A stretch of 64,000 bases of DNA. It comes from Branchinecta lynchi. Its lineage: Eukaryota; Arthropoda; Branchiopoda; Anostraca; Branchinectidae. Positions within the stretch are counted from its first letter, which is position 1. Each line of letters begins with the position of its first letter. Position numbers and translations under genes: made by a program. Positions 1 through 10,654 of the stretch are shown here, piece by piece. Location: assembly GCA_023053575.1 (NCBI GenBank), contig JAKZAP010000018.1, positions 17,946,202 through 18,010,201 on the forward strand, in the 5' to 3' direction. Below the pieces are notes generated by a model. It was given only the letters and a program-made list of their open reading frames with translations. It was not told the DNA's origin and did no database searches.

Positions 1-687
1 AGTATAAGCCCCTTAAAAGGGCTGTATTCACGATCTCCAATATATGACGAACTTCCCGAGGGATTGAATACTTTTTCCCGAAACCAAGCTGGCATTCACT
101 AAATTTCCCAAGTGTATCCAGATAACCGTAAAGTCTTTTAGCGACGATGTTCGAAGACATTTTAAAGTACTAAAAATAAAGAATTGGTTTTGCAATTCTC
201 GTCTACTGTCACTCTTCTCGTCTCGTCTCTCGTCTTCTCGTCTACTGTCACTCACCATAAATCCAAGCAACCCCCCCCCCCCCTTCCAACTCCTCCCATC
301 GTGGCCGAATACTGTTCTGGCACATAAGCGGATCATCTATAGATAGATGTTTAATGAAGCCCTTGGGCCATGAAAAACCCCCCATAAAACAGTACATTTA
401 CACTCATTATAAGAGCGAACTTTTAATCAACATAAAAAACAACTCCCTTCAATCTCCAACTACCCTCACATACTTTTAAATGTCTTACTTAAATGGTCCA
501 TAAATGCAACAATCCTGCATATACTTCTAAGGTTTGTATTATTCAGTAGCTCCTTTACTGACATAATTATACCATTCAAAAACTTCTCACGTGGGACAGA
601 AGATGCCTATAGTGCATGTTCTCTTCCCACCCTTAAAGTTTCACTCCAATGGGATCACCCGTTTGAGACCTACGCATCCCACAAGGC
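1..687. other. Intergenic, no gene recognised
   Basis: I see no coding signal here. There is a run of C at 271-283 and a short duplicated pyrimidine-rich stretch (CTACTGTCACTC at about 203-214 and again just before 254). The rest is AT-rich sequence with no recognised element. Confidence 0.5.
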
Positions 688-1099
688 TGATGAATGAATG
701 AATGTATTCCCAAAAAACGTCCTATGGGCTATAGCGGGACAAAATATAAAAATAAACAAGCACTCCAACTGCAATGTACCCATCCAAATATTCAACACTC
801 AACTCATCCTTCTAATAACTAAATAACTATTAAACAAACACCTATCCCTACCACAACATCAACCTACAATAACACGTTCACGGTACTCCATGGCAACCTT
901 CAGGAATCTACCCAACCGACGCAACTCTTGGAACACTTTACTACCCATCAAGTCTTTCAAAAACCTCTCTTGAATAACCTCCTTACCAAAAACTTCTCTC
1001 CTTAGATCCCGAACTCACTACAAGAACAAAACAAGTGTTCCACATGTTCATCCATCTTTCCGCATAACGGGCAAAAATAAGGACGAGAACCGCACTCTT
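688..1099 (-). mobile_element. LINE-A 3' end (5'-truncated)
   Basis: This is a 5'-truncated copy of a non-LTR retrotransposon read on the minus strand. Its 3' end is the tetranucleotide tail (ATTC)n, seen as TGAATGAATG at 688-705. The minus-strand translation near 1099-1010 gives the C-terminal zinc knuckle CPLCGKMDEHVEHLFCSC, followed after a few codons by a stop. It is closely similar to the copy at 7598-8013 and more distantly to the long ORF at 43573-44886. It is a dead copy without the reverse transcriptase domain. Confidence 0.8.
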
Positions 1100-1868
1100 A
1101 CCTCCCTCCACCTCCCATGGGCGATTGAATCCGGATTATAAAGTTTTCCCGCATCATTCGGTATGATCCTGTATGCGTAGGCCTATTTTCTTTCTCTTAA
1201 AGTTTAACTGAAAAGGGCAGAGATGGGACTGTCTTGTTACCCCTCACTTATTCACTTTAAGAGTCTTGAAGACCCGATGAAAATGCGTTGCTTCGTTGCT
1301 CCGCTATTAACGAATTAATCAATTTTCAAATAGTGGAATTTCGCTGTCATATTTGTGGTATTACCAGTGCCGTATGCTTGACTAAAAAGATTTATGAAAT
1401 TTCTTTGTTCAGGCACTAAGCAGTCTTCACCACACTTATCACTGCCCACTGAAAAGCCGCGTTTGTGTTCAGATTCAAGCATTCCGCGTCATAGTAGAAT
1501 TTGCGCTGTGCGGACAACCGTAGATATTCTGAACCTCACTACTAGAGCAGATAGTGGAAAATAAAAAAATCTCCTAGCAGAATCCAAATAACTCAGTGTA
1601 TTCATTTAAATGACACAAACATAGGTTTGCTTTTCAGTTAAACTTTAAGTTATGTGGAAGTTCCCCGAACTAGCGGAAGCGTGACCGACGGACAGAAATT
1701 GCGATCGCTATATTTTTAGTTTATTTAATTTTTTAATTTGAGCCGAAGGATGCAAGTGTCGTGAAAAAAGTCATTGAAAGGAATACTTTCACGATCTTGA
1801 TGTCATCGTACACAAGTTCCAAAGATCACCAAAAGTGTCACTATCGCAGTTACTTTTTCGACGAACCA
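1100..1868. other. Intergenic, no gene recognised
   Basis: No ORF, RNA or repeat that I can name. The sequence GTGGAAGTTCCCCGAACTAG near 1658 resembles an internal line of the R1 repeat family, so part of this stretch may be decayed repeat. Confidence 0.4.
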
Positions 1869-1870
1869 GT

Positions 1871-2510
1871 TCGCTAATTACAATAGTGAAACACAGCTAA
1901 TGCGCTGGGCAACCGCGGGGGGGGGGGGGCTTGAAATGGTATAATCGGCCGAAGGTGCAACCACTGTAGGAAATAAAAAATATACTGGCGGATCTCTAGC
2001 AAAGACTGGGAATTTTGCCAGACAAGAGAAGAGCTATCTCGGTTACTTTCGCTAATTACAATAGTGAAACACAACTAATGCTCTGGTCAACCGCGGGGGG
2101 GGGGGGGGGGGGGGCTTGAAATGATATAATCGGCCGAAGGTTCAACCACTGTAGAAAATACAAAATATACTGGCGGATCTCTAGCAAAGACTGGGAATTT
2201 TGCCAGACAAGAAAAGAGCTCGTTCGGCATGATAGGATAATCAACCGAAGGTTCAACCACTGCTAAAAACAAACATTGACGGATCTCTAGCGGAGACTGG
2301 GAGTTTTGCCAAACCACGACAGAACTGATTCGGCATGAAAATTGCAGATTAGTGTTCTTTATAACGTTTTGGTCATAGCAATTCAAAAGCAGACTTACCG
2401 ATAAGTCTTCTTTGAACTTTCTGCTTTGCTTCATTTTATGCTGCATGATCGGCCAAGGTTACACCACCGTAACGGATCTCTAGCAGAGACGGGGAATTTT
2501 GCCAGTCCAA
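1871..2510. repeat. R3 tandem repeat array
   Basis: Two adjacent copies of a unit of about 178 bp start at about 1871 and 2049. Partial further copies follow at 2230-2330 and 2448-2510. Each unit carries a G homopolymer (about 1917-1930 and 2095-2114), then TCGGCC-AAGGTTCAACCACTGTA, then GGATCTCTAGCAGAGACT and GGGAATTTTGCCAG. The same module recurs at 4853-5296. No coding capacity is apparent; short ORFs across it are accidental. Confidence 0.75.
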
Positions 2511-2527
2511 AAAAGCCTTAGCAAATC

Positions 2528-4852
2528 AAACAAGAGCTAAAAGCTCATATGGCACTTGCAAAAATAGGAAAAATGTTGGTGGGAGTTTTTTGTTTGGGAG
2601 TTTTGTAAAGAGTCTAATATTATTTTATTATACACTAGTAAGTAAAAAGTACTGTAAAAGACATTTCTAGAACTTCTCTTCTTTGTTGGGCGGTTCAATG
2701 GTCTTCAATATGGTTTCGACATTTATATCAAGTACGTTTCTTCTTTGAATTGTTGCTGCATAATTTCCCGTTTCGAGGAGACGGACCTCTGCTTCGTCTA
2801 GGGTTTCGTTTTTCGCCACAGTACTTTCAAACTTGCGGTGAAGATGCGCACTTTAAGGGAGCTAGAACCTCATTTGTAAGCAAAACCCTTGAGGCAAAAA
2901 TTGTAATGGGCTCATGGGGATCGTAAAAATGCATATTTTGCTTAAAAGTATTTTTTTTAATTTGCGGTCATGATTGGTACTTTAAAGGACACCTGAACAA
3001 TGAAACCATACCTTTGAACACACCATGGAAAATGCATTTACAGACATGGCCACGGAGAGCATTCTTCTCCTGAGCGTGAAGTTTTCAAAATAGGGATGTT
3101 CGTTTCAGGAGGTTTGCACATTCAGACTCCAAGACAAAAAGCGCAATTCATTCAAATCTTGGACAGCGCTGGCCAGATCGTATTGGAATTTCTTCTAGAT
3201 ATACGTTTGGGCTTAACTGGTTACAAAATATTCCAGAAGAAGGGTTTATTGGAGAAGTTTGTTCATTTCTAAGATTGTTCGGTAATGAAATAAGGATATC
3301 AGATGCGAAATGGAGCAAAAACTATAGCCTGGAAACACTATTTCGCATTTGGATTGGGTTTTCTGCAGGCAATGTTAACGGAAGTCATACAGATAGGGAT
3401 GATACTTCGTACTCTTCATTCAGGTGTCCTTTAAGAAATGGTCGAATTTGGAAAGTGGCGATTTCTAAGCCAATCGTGTCGAATTTCATCGTCCTAGCAC
3501 ACCTGGAAGTACCTTTACTCGCGACCACCGGAATTCTGGACTCCCCCTTGAACTCCCCCCACAGTCGCCTGAGCCAATCCGGTTCTGTAAATGATTTATC
3601 CGGGGCATCTGTTAATTATTCCCACAAAGTTCCATCCCGATCTCTCCAGTCTAAGCCGGTCACGATCCCCCCCCCCCATTTGTTGTCGGATCCGGTCCGG
3701 ATATTAAAAAGATCACCAGAGACATGTCCTCTGTTCAATTACGAAATTTCACTCAAATCTGATCACCCGTTCCGAAGTTACGCACGATTCAATATTCCGG
3801 ATTCCCCCTTCCTCTACTCCCCCATGACTATCGGATCGAGTAAATGTTTATTTTCAGGTCAGTTTGATAGGGTCTCTGATACGCCTCCCATGTCTCGTCG
3901 TGAAAATCCCAGGACCGCCATCACCAGAATTCCGGGAAACACCCCTCCACCCCCCTCCCCCAAAGTGTCCAGATCCAGTCCAAATGTGTAAACGATTTAT
4001 CTGGAGCGATGCTTGTTATTCCCAGCAAGTTTCACTCCGATCCCTCCATTCCAACCGTTTCTCACGATTTCTGGTCCCCCCCCCCAACTCCTCCATAGCT
4101 CATTTATTCAGGTATTAAGTTTCATTTCATTCCGATAACCCGTTCGAAAGTTACACACCACTCAATTTTCCGGATTCCCCACCCTCCACGCCCCACCCCA
4201 GATGGTCGGATCGGGAAACTGATTATTTCTAGGTTGGTTTGGTCGGGTCCCTGATACGCCTGCCAAGTTTCACCATCATAGCACCCCCTAATCTATATCA
4301 ACCCCTACTAAGATTCAACAACATATTATACCAACCCCTTCTACCTTCGACTGACCTAGCTCTCTCCGAACGAATTCAAGCAAAGAATGACTCATCCACG
4401 AGCAGAGCTATACTAGTGTGAAGAAAGAATGACTCATCCAGGCGCAGAGCTATAGTTGTGTAAAGAAAGGACAAAAAACTAGAAAAAGCATTTCAAGAGA
4501 TTTCGGGTGTCCCCCTCCCAGTTATCGGATCCGATCCGAATTTAACAATGAACATCCAATACCCTTATTCTTGATACCTGTCAAGTTTAATGCACGCCCG
4601 ATTATCCGTTCCAAAGTTACGAACGTTACTAATTTCCGGATTCCCCATCTTGCCACTCCCCCATTGATGGTCGGATCGGGGAAGTGATTATTTCCAACTT
4701 AATCCGGTTGGGTCCCTGATATGCCTGCCAAGTTTTATCGTCCTAGGTCTTGTGGAAGTGCCCAAACTAGCAAATGTGGACAGACCGACAGACAGACAGA
4801 CAGACATTGCCATCACTATATGGCACTTGAGTAAGCTCAAATGCCATAAAAG
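2528..4852 (+). mobile_element. R1 modular repeat, near full length (copy 1)
   Basis: A near full-length copy of the dominant repeat family. The left end is CAAGAGCTAAAAGCTC followed by ATATGGCACTTG (2530-2557). One A-type module (CCCTTGAGGCAAAAAT) lies at about 2826-2985. R1 modules follow from 3435, each with an AAGTTTCAT start, a C-rich run and a CGGATCCGG-like core. A GACAGACAGACA stretch precedes the right-end hairpin GGCACTTGAG/CTCAAATGCC at 4822-4845, then ATAAA. A TTAA-flanked MITE is inserted at 2986-3430. No transposase is present; the proline-rich ORFs are by-products of the C-runs. Confidence 0.75.
2986..3430 (+). mobile_element. TTAA-flanked MITE (copy 1), 445 bp
   Basis: The ends are AGGACACCTGAA and its inverted complement TTCAGGTGTCCT, each immediately flanked by TTAA (2982-2985 and 3431-3434). 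TTAA target duplication is known for piggyBac and Kolobok-type DNA transposons. The terminal bases are not the usual piggyBac CCC, so the superfamily is left open. The closest relative is the inverted copy at 25129-25567. It is non-autonomous, with no transposase. Confidence 0.85.
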
Positions 4853-5296
4853 GACTTACCAAGGCTTCTTCTTTAAACTTTCTGCGTTGCTCTATGGTCT
4901 GTGTGATCAGCCAGTTTTATAACACACTGTAAAAAAAATTAAGGGATCTCTAGCAGATACTAGGAACTCTGGCAGCCTACGAACAAGTTACCAGACATTA
5001 TCTTGTTGATAAGTGTACTTCATAAAGTTTAGCAATTCAATCTTAGCAATTCCATTTCTTCGAACTTTCTTCATTTCTCCATATTATGATGTGGGATCGG
5101 CCAAGGTTCAACCACTGTAAACAAAAAGTATTGACGGATCTTTAGAAGAGACTGGGAATTCTGCCAGCCCAGGAAAGAGCTCGTTCGTCATGATAATCTC
5201 GAGGATTATGTACTTAATAACATCTCAACCTTATCAATGGCAAAAACGGACTTACCGATGCTTCTTCTCTGAGCTTAATGCTTTGCTCCGTCTTAT
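4853..5296. repeat. R3 repeat array, second block
   Basis: Two diverged R3 modules repeat the pattern GACTTACC, TCTTCTTTGAACTTTCT, a GATCGGCC-like line, GGATCTCTAGCAGA and GGGAATTCTGCCAG. Positions are about 4853-4980 and 5034-5290. They match the modules at 1871-2510 and sit directly after the right end of R1 copy 1, so R1 copy 1 appears to lie within an R3 array. Confidence 0.65.
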
Positions 5297-5350
5297 GAAT
5301 GAAATGAATGAATGTATTCCCAAAAAAGCCTTTTGGGCCATAGCAAGAAA
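5297..5350 (-). mobile_element. LINE-A 3' tail fragment
   Basis: About 50 bp match the 3' end of LINE-A: the (ATTC)n tail read on the minus strand (TGAATGAATG), then TATTCCCAAAAAAGCC and TTTTGGGCCATAGC. The same junction occurs at 688-730 and, on the plus strand, at 44955-45000. The rest of the LINE is absent. Confidence 0.65.
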
Positions 5351-5358
5351 AATAAAAC

Positions 5359-7597
5359 AAGAGCTAGGAGCTCATATGGCACTTGTTACGAGTAGGTGGT
5401 ACAAAAAAATAAATACAATACACCCGCTATCCAAAAATGCAGTTCGGAAATAAAAATAGGATATTTAGTTTCACTCAATTCTGAGCATTTCCTGCATCGT
5501 CTCGGATTATCTGTAGCACATGCGCAGGACTGTTCAAACTTCCAAGCTTCAGCCCAATACATCCACTCGTTTGACCCCTTGACCTGCTGCACGATTTTCG
5601 GTACTCCCTCCATCTGCCCCTACCGTGGTTGAAAGTGGTTCGGAGTAAAAAATGGATCATCGAAAACATCTTCTTTTATACCATTTATGAAGTTTCATTC
5701 GAATCTGAGTGTTTTTGAAAAATTTCGACCCCCCCCCACCACCACCACCGGTGTCGGATCCTGTTCAGACCCTAAAATATGTCATCTATTGTCTATGCTC
5801 TCTCTACATTCCAAGTTTCATTTAAATTGATGCACTCGTTTGACCCCTATGCGAACCTCCAAGTTCCCGGCAATTTCCTTCCAACTCCCCCCACTGTGAC
5901 TGAAGAGGACTTGGAAACATAAACGTGGTATCTCTTAATCCCCTCTTAACCCCCCCCCCTCCCCTACCTTGGCTGGATCCGGCCCGGACGCCAAATAACA
6001 AATCTAGGCCGCATAAACATCTGCACTGTCGAACTTGCATCTTATTCGGTCCTTCCGTTTGGTTTGTGTCCAGTGTGCCCAATTCCCCCAACCGATCGAT
6101 TCTTATCAACCATTAAGTTTAACTTGAATCAGACCACTTGTTCGCAATTTGCAGAAGTCAATTTCTATATTCCCTTCCCTCGCTACCCCCAAAATGCTCG
6201 AATCTAGGAACAGAAGTTTCCGGGGGTATGTTGTGTCAGGTTCTTAAGTCAATTAAGTCGAGTTATTAAGATACCTGCAAAGTTTCGTTTTCTTAGTACA
6301 TCTGGAACTATTCTAACTCGCGACTACCGGAATTCCAGGAAACCCCCTTCAACTCCATCTGTCTCCAAGACAGAAACCATCTGTCTCCGTCATATCCAGG
6401 CCTAATGCTTGTTCTCTCCATTAAGTTCCGCCCCAATCCCTCTGCTTTAGCGTATCTTGAATTCCCCGCCCCCCATCCCCCACACCTATCGGACCCGACC
6501 CGGACTTGACACTGAACATTTGAGGCGATAGCTGTTTCCACCTGACAAGTTTCATTCAAATCCGATTACCCGTTCAAAAGTTATGCATGCCACTAGATTC
6601 CGGACTTCCCATCCATCCACTCCCCCCACGATGGTTGGATCGGGGAAACGATTATTCTCAAGTCAATCTGTTCGGATCTCTGGCATATCTGCCAAGTTTC
6701 ATCGTCCTAGCACGGGGTCGCTAAAAATCCAGCCCCCCCCCCAACTCCCCCACAGTGCGTGGATCCGGTTCGGTTATGTCATTGACGTATCTAGGACTTA
6801 TGCTTGTTCTTCCCACCAAGTTTCATCCCGATCCCTCCACTATAAGCATTTCTCAAGATTTCCGTTTCCCTCCTCCAAATCCCACCAGTGTCCTCGGATC
6901 CGGTCCGGATTTAAACTGAGACTCTGAAACACGAGGTCATCCTAAATATCAACTTTCATCAAGATCCAATCACCCGTTCGCAAGTTAAAAATACCTGAAT
7001 TTTTTACTTTCCCCTTCCTCCACTACCCCCTAGATGGTCGGATCGGGAAAGTGAGTATTTCCTATTTAACCTGGTCGGGTCCCTGAGATGCCTGCCAATT
7101 TTCATCGTCCTAGCACATCAGGAAGCACCAAACTCGCGGGATCACTAGAAATTTGGACCCCCCCCCGCACCCCCAAAGTGAACGGATCCGTTCCGGTTAT
7201 GTTAGTCACGTATCTAGGACTTGTGCCTATTCTTTCCACCAAGTTTCATCCGGATCTCTCCACTCTAAGCGATTTCCAAGATTTCCGGTTTGCCCCTCAA
7301 ACTCCCACCAGTGTCACCGGATCCGGTCTGTATTTAAAATGGAACGATTGAGAAACGAGGTCCTTCCATATATCAAGTTTAATTAAGATCCGATCAGCCG
7401 TTTGTAAGCTAAAAACATCTCATTTTTCCTAAATTTCCGGATTCCCCCTCTTTCCACTCCCCTCTAGATGGTCGGATCGGGGAAGCGACTAACTCTACTT
7501 TAATCGGACCCGGTCCCTGATACGCCTGCCAAGTTTCATCGTCCTAGCTTATCTGGAAGTGCCCGAATTAGGGCAAGTCTGAACGGCAAGTGCCATA
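5359..7597 (+). mobile_element. R1 modular repeat (copy 2)
   Basis: The left end has the hairpin GAGCTAGGAGCTC (5361-5373) followed by ATATGGCACTTG. The next stretch (TACACCCGCTATCCAAAAAT) is shared with the copies at 9457 and 51663 and replaces the A modules of other copies. R1 modules run to about 7590 and end in GGCAAGTGCCATAAAA. The right-hand hairpin is decayed. No protein is encoded. Confidence 0.75.
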
Positions 7598-8013
7598 AAA
7601 ACACTCCAACTGCAATGTACCAGTCCAAATATTTAACACTCGACTCATAATTCTAATAACTAAACAACTATCAAACAAACTAATCCTACCACAACATCAC
7701 CCTACAATAAAACGTTCACGTTGCTCCATGGCAACCTTCAGGAATCTACCCAACCGACACAACTCTTGGAACACTTTACTATCCATCAAATCTTTCAGAG
7801 ACCACCCTTGAAGAACCTCCTTACCAAAAACTTCTCTCCTTAGATCCTCCAACTCACTACAAGAACAAACCAAGTGTTCCACATCTTTATCCATCTTTCC
7901 GCATAACGGGCAAAAATAAGAACCAGAACCACATTTAATTCTACCAATATATTTTCTCCTCGCACCCACCGGTAAAGCATCTGCCCGAAAACTCACCATC
8001 CACTTCAGTTTTC
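7598..8013 (-). mobile_element. LINE-A 3' fragment
   Basis: A second minus-strand LINE-A copy, colinear with 760-1099, without the (ATTC)n tail. It directly joins R1 sequence on both sides: GTGCCATAAAAACACTCC on the left, and on the right the LINE stops at about 8013 where GAAACTTGGTGGGAAG of R1 begins. Confidence 0.75.
7697..8013 (-). pseudogene. LINE-A ORF2 C-terminal fragment with zinc knuckle
   Basis: An open frame of about 105 codons encodes the C-terminus of a non-LTR retrotransposon polyprotein, which would act in the element's ribonucleoprotein. Visible features are LKWMVSFRADALPVGARRK, then the zinc knuckle CPLCGKMDKDVEHLVCSC, then an LGRFLKVAMEQRERF end. The same order, with related residues, ends the ORF at 43573-44886 and the one at 48190-48516, so the assignment is by internal comparison. 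The endonuclease and reverse transcriptase domains are missing, and the open frame extends upstream only by running into unrelated R1 sequence. It is a truncated remnant, not a host gene. Confidence 0.8.
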
Positions 8014-9457
8014 GAAACTTGGTGGGAAGGACAAGCAAAGTCCTAAATACATCGTTGACATAACACCGGACCAGATTCCGGCACTGTGGGGGAGTTGGGG
8101 GGGGGGGCTCTGAAATCTGGTAATCCGGCGTGATCGGTACTTCCTGATGTGCTAGGACGATGAAACTTGAGAGGAGTATCAGGGACCCGAACAGGCTGAC
8201 TTGAGAATAGTCGTTACCCCGATCCAACCCTCACGGGGGGAGTGGAGGGATGGGGAGCCCGGATTTAGTGGCATGCATAACTTTTGAACGGGTTGTCGGA
8301 ATTGAATGAAACTTGGCAAGTGGAAAGAGCTATCGTCTCAGATGTTCCACGTCAAGTCCTGATCAGATCCGAAACCTGTGGTGGGGGGATTGGAGTGGGG
8401 CGCCGGAAATCTCGTGACACGCTTAGCGTCGAAGGATTGGGATGTAACTTGGTGGGAAGAAAAAGCATTATCCCTAGATACGTAACTGACAAAACCAAAT
8501 CGAATCGGGGTTCTATGGGGGTGTTGGAAGCTTTTTCCCGGAATTCGGGTGATCGCCAGTTAGGATAGTTCCAGATATTCTAAGGACCGATGAAACTTAG
8601 CAGGCGTATTAGTGACTGAAGGACCAGACATAATGCCCTAGGAACACTCGTTTTCCTGGATCCGACCATCTAATCAGTGTCTTCCGTAAGCTGCGAACAG
8701 TTGGTAAGACTCGAGTGAAACTTTATGGGTAATAAGAACTTATCACCTAGACAAGCAGACATGCGTCCGAACCACATGCGGCCACGATTGGGAGAGTTAG
8801 AGGAGGGGGGGGGGGGAGGGGTTAACATTCACAAAACCAACCGAAGGGACAGAAAGGGATACAAGTTGAACAGTACCAAGTTTATGTGGCCTTGATTTGT
8901 CATTTGGCGTCTGAATAGAATCTGGCCAGGCCATAGGGGAGGGGGGGGGGTGAAGTGGGGTTCCGAAATTTGCAGATAGGCTATGCTCCGATTCCAAACT
9001 TGGAGAGTGCAGAGATCACATGTCCTAGATGACACATTTTAGTGTTCGAACTGAATCCGACCACGGTGGGGAGGGGGAGAGTTACCTAAAGTTTCCAAAA
9101 TAAGCTCAGGTTTGGTTGAAAGTTAATAGTTAATAAGAGAAAATGGTTGCGATAATCCATTTAGGAGTCTGAACCAGATTCGGCTACAGTAGGGGGAGTT
9201 GGAGGGGGTACTGGAGTCGTGTGGCACATCTATGGACAAAACGGCTGGATCTACTGGGTTGAAACTTGGAAGGTAGAATACTCATTTGCCCTAGATGATT
9301 CGAGGCGATGCCGGTAATGCTCAGACTTGGGTGAAACTAGATATCCTATTTTTGGGTCCGATTCGCATTTTTGGATGGCAGGGTATTTTGTAACGTTCGC
9401 ATCTTCTTCCGTGTACCACCTACTAGTATCAAGTGCCATATGAGCTCTTAGCTCTTG
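8014..9457 (-). mobile_element. R1 modular repeat, minus strand (copy 3)
   Basis: An inverted R1 copy. Its left end is at 9430-9457, CAAGTGCCATATGAGC followed by TCTTAGCTCTTG. Modules read on the minus strand down to 8014, where LINE-A replaces the right end. G-runs at about 8098-8107, 8806-8816 and 8940-8950 are the complement of the C-runs in plus-strand copies. Confidence 0.75.
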
Positions 9458-10199
9458 TTTTTTTTAGAAAACTGCTCAAATACAACGGAACAAGCTCTCT
9501 ATTGTTTCCTTTCAGTCTGAAATAGAGAGAGACAGATATCAATTCAGCTCCGGAACAAAGTAATAATTTAAATTTGACTTGGGTTTCTAATCTCAAAGTC
9601 GTCCGTCCGATTTACTTGGCTTACATGTTGAAGTGAGTAAATTGGTTCAACTTCCCTTGCCGTTCCTTCACGTCAAGCTGTCCTTGCCAGAAACTGTGCT
9701 GGGGAAACCAAGGTACTCTATGAGCAAAAGGCATCTCAAAGAGTTGCAGAAAACAGTAAAAGTTAGTACGAACAACATCATAACATATTTACTGCTGCGT
9801 TAATAAGAATGGGTGGACTCAAATTGACAATTTGGAAAGTTCCTGCAGAAGAGTTTCAGACGTGGAAAAGGTTACTTTGAAGGGTGATTGCTTTCTTTAT
9901 TTGTATCTGTTTTTCCGATGTTAGTTATTTACTATTCATTATTGGGACAAATTCAGTCACCCCACGCGCGCGGCTTCAGCGTACTTGGGCGTAAGCGTAC
10001 TTGATTTTTTATTTTGCAGAATAAATCTAAATCTTGACCCAAAAATGTGTTAATTTAGTAAAGCTCCTACGATTCTTAACATCATAAGATGTAATTTCAC
10101 GAGAAGACAGGCCTCTTTGGAACAGTGCAAAATTATCTTCAATTGCCCAGGACCTTCACGTTTCTGCCCTTTACCATTTCTCCGCACTCCATCTAGGAA
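9458..10199. other. Unassigned stretch upstream of the host gene
   Basis: This is where a first exon or promoter of the host gene might lie, but I cannot identify one. No ATG-initiated hydrophobic signal peptide followed by a matching phase-2 donor is evident. TTTTTTTTAG at about 9456-9465, right after the R1 end, resembles a splice acceptor but leads into no convincing exon. Confidence 0.35.
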
Positions 10200-10376
10200 G
10201 AAGATTTTTTAGACCCGATTAGTCCCTTTTTTTTCTTCTTTTAAATGTTTATTTTTTGATCTTGTGCATTTACTACATTATTGAAAGCTCAGTGTACTTT
10301 TTCCTCTTTTTTTTGTTTATACTGCACTATTTCCTCTCCTTAAGAGCGTTAATAAAAATCATCATCATCATCATCG
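10200..10376 (+). mobile_element. LINE 3' untranslated end with (ATC)n tail
   Basis: A T-rich stretch leads to TTAAGAGCGTTAATAAAAAT and then five to six repeats of CAT/ATC (10360-10376). A 3' end made of a weak poly(A)-like signal followed by a short tandem tail is typical of CR1/L2-type LINEs. No coding part is visible. Confidence 0.5.
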
Positions 10377-10515
10377 TCAGTTTGAGAATCTGCAAGTGGC
10401 GTAAGAACTGTCGAATACTGAATATGCTTTTAACGACCGGAGAACCAAATGACGGTCATCCTACGCAATCCTACCTTAAGTTTCTATCTACTTAGTAATC
10501 ATATTGCGTTTCCAG

Positions 10516-10654
10516 GGATTTTACTGTCAAAGTTCCCGGCAACGCTAACGAATATTTGGATTACGTTCTATCTCTTGCTCGACCAATAATTGCCAACTCA
10601 GGACTGGACCCTCTCTTCCCCCTGCCAGAAATTCATTCGAGTTTTGAAAATAAT
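10516..10654 (+). CDS. Host gene exon (first one found)
   Basis: The acceptor is TTTCCAG at 10509-10515 and the donor is AAT|GTAAGT at 10655. One leading base completes a codon from a missing upstream exon, then 46 codons begin DFTVKVPGNANEYLDYVLSL and end in FENN. NANEYLDYVLSLARPIIANS looks like the N-terminal helix of a secreted JHBP-like or group-7-like protein. The open frame continues into the intron but has no biological support there. Confidence 0.8.

Noticed and set aside
3275..3991. 238-codon proline/serine-rich ORF
   Set aside because: It runs from the MITE across R1 modules; Pro runs come from C homopolymers and the frame is not kept in other R1 copies.
9629..9645. ATG TTG AA|GTGAGT as a tiny first exon of the host gene
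   Set aside because: The phase fits, but three codons without a signal peptide are implausible and this short match can occur by chance.
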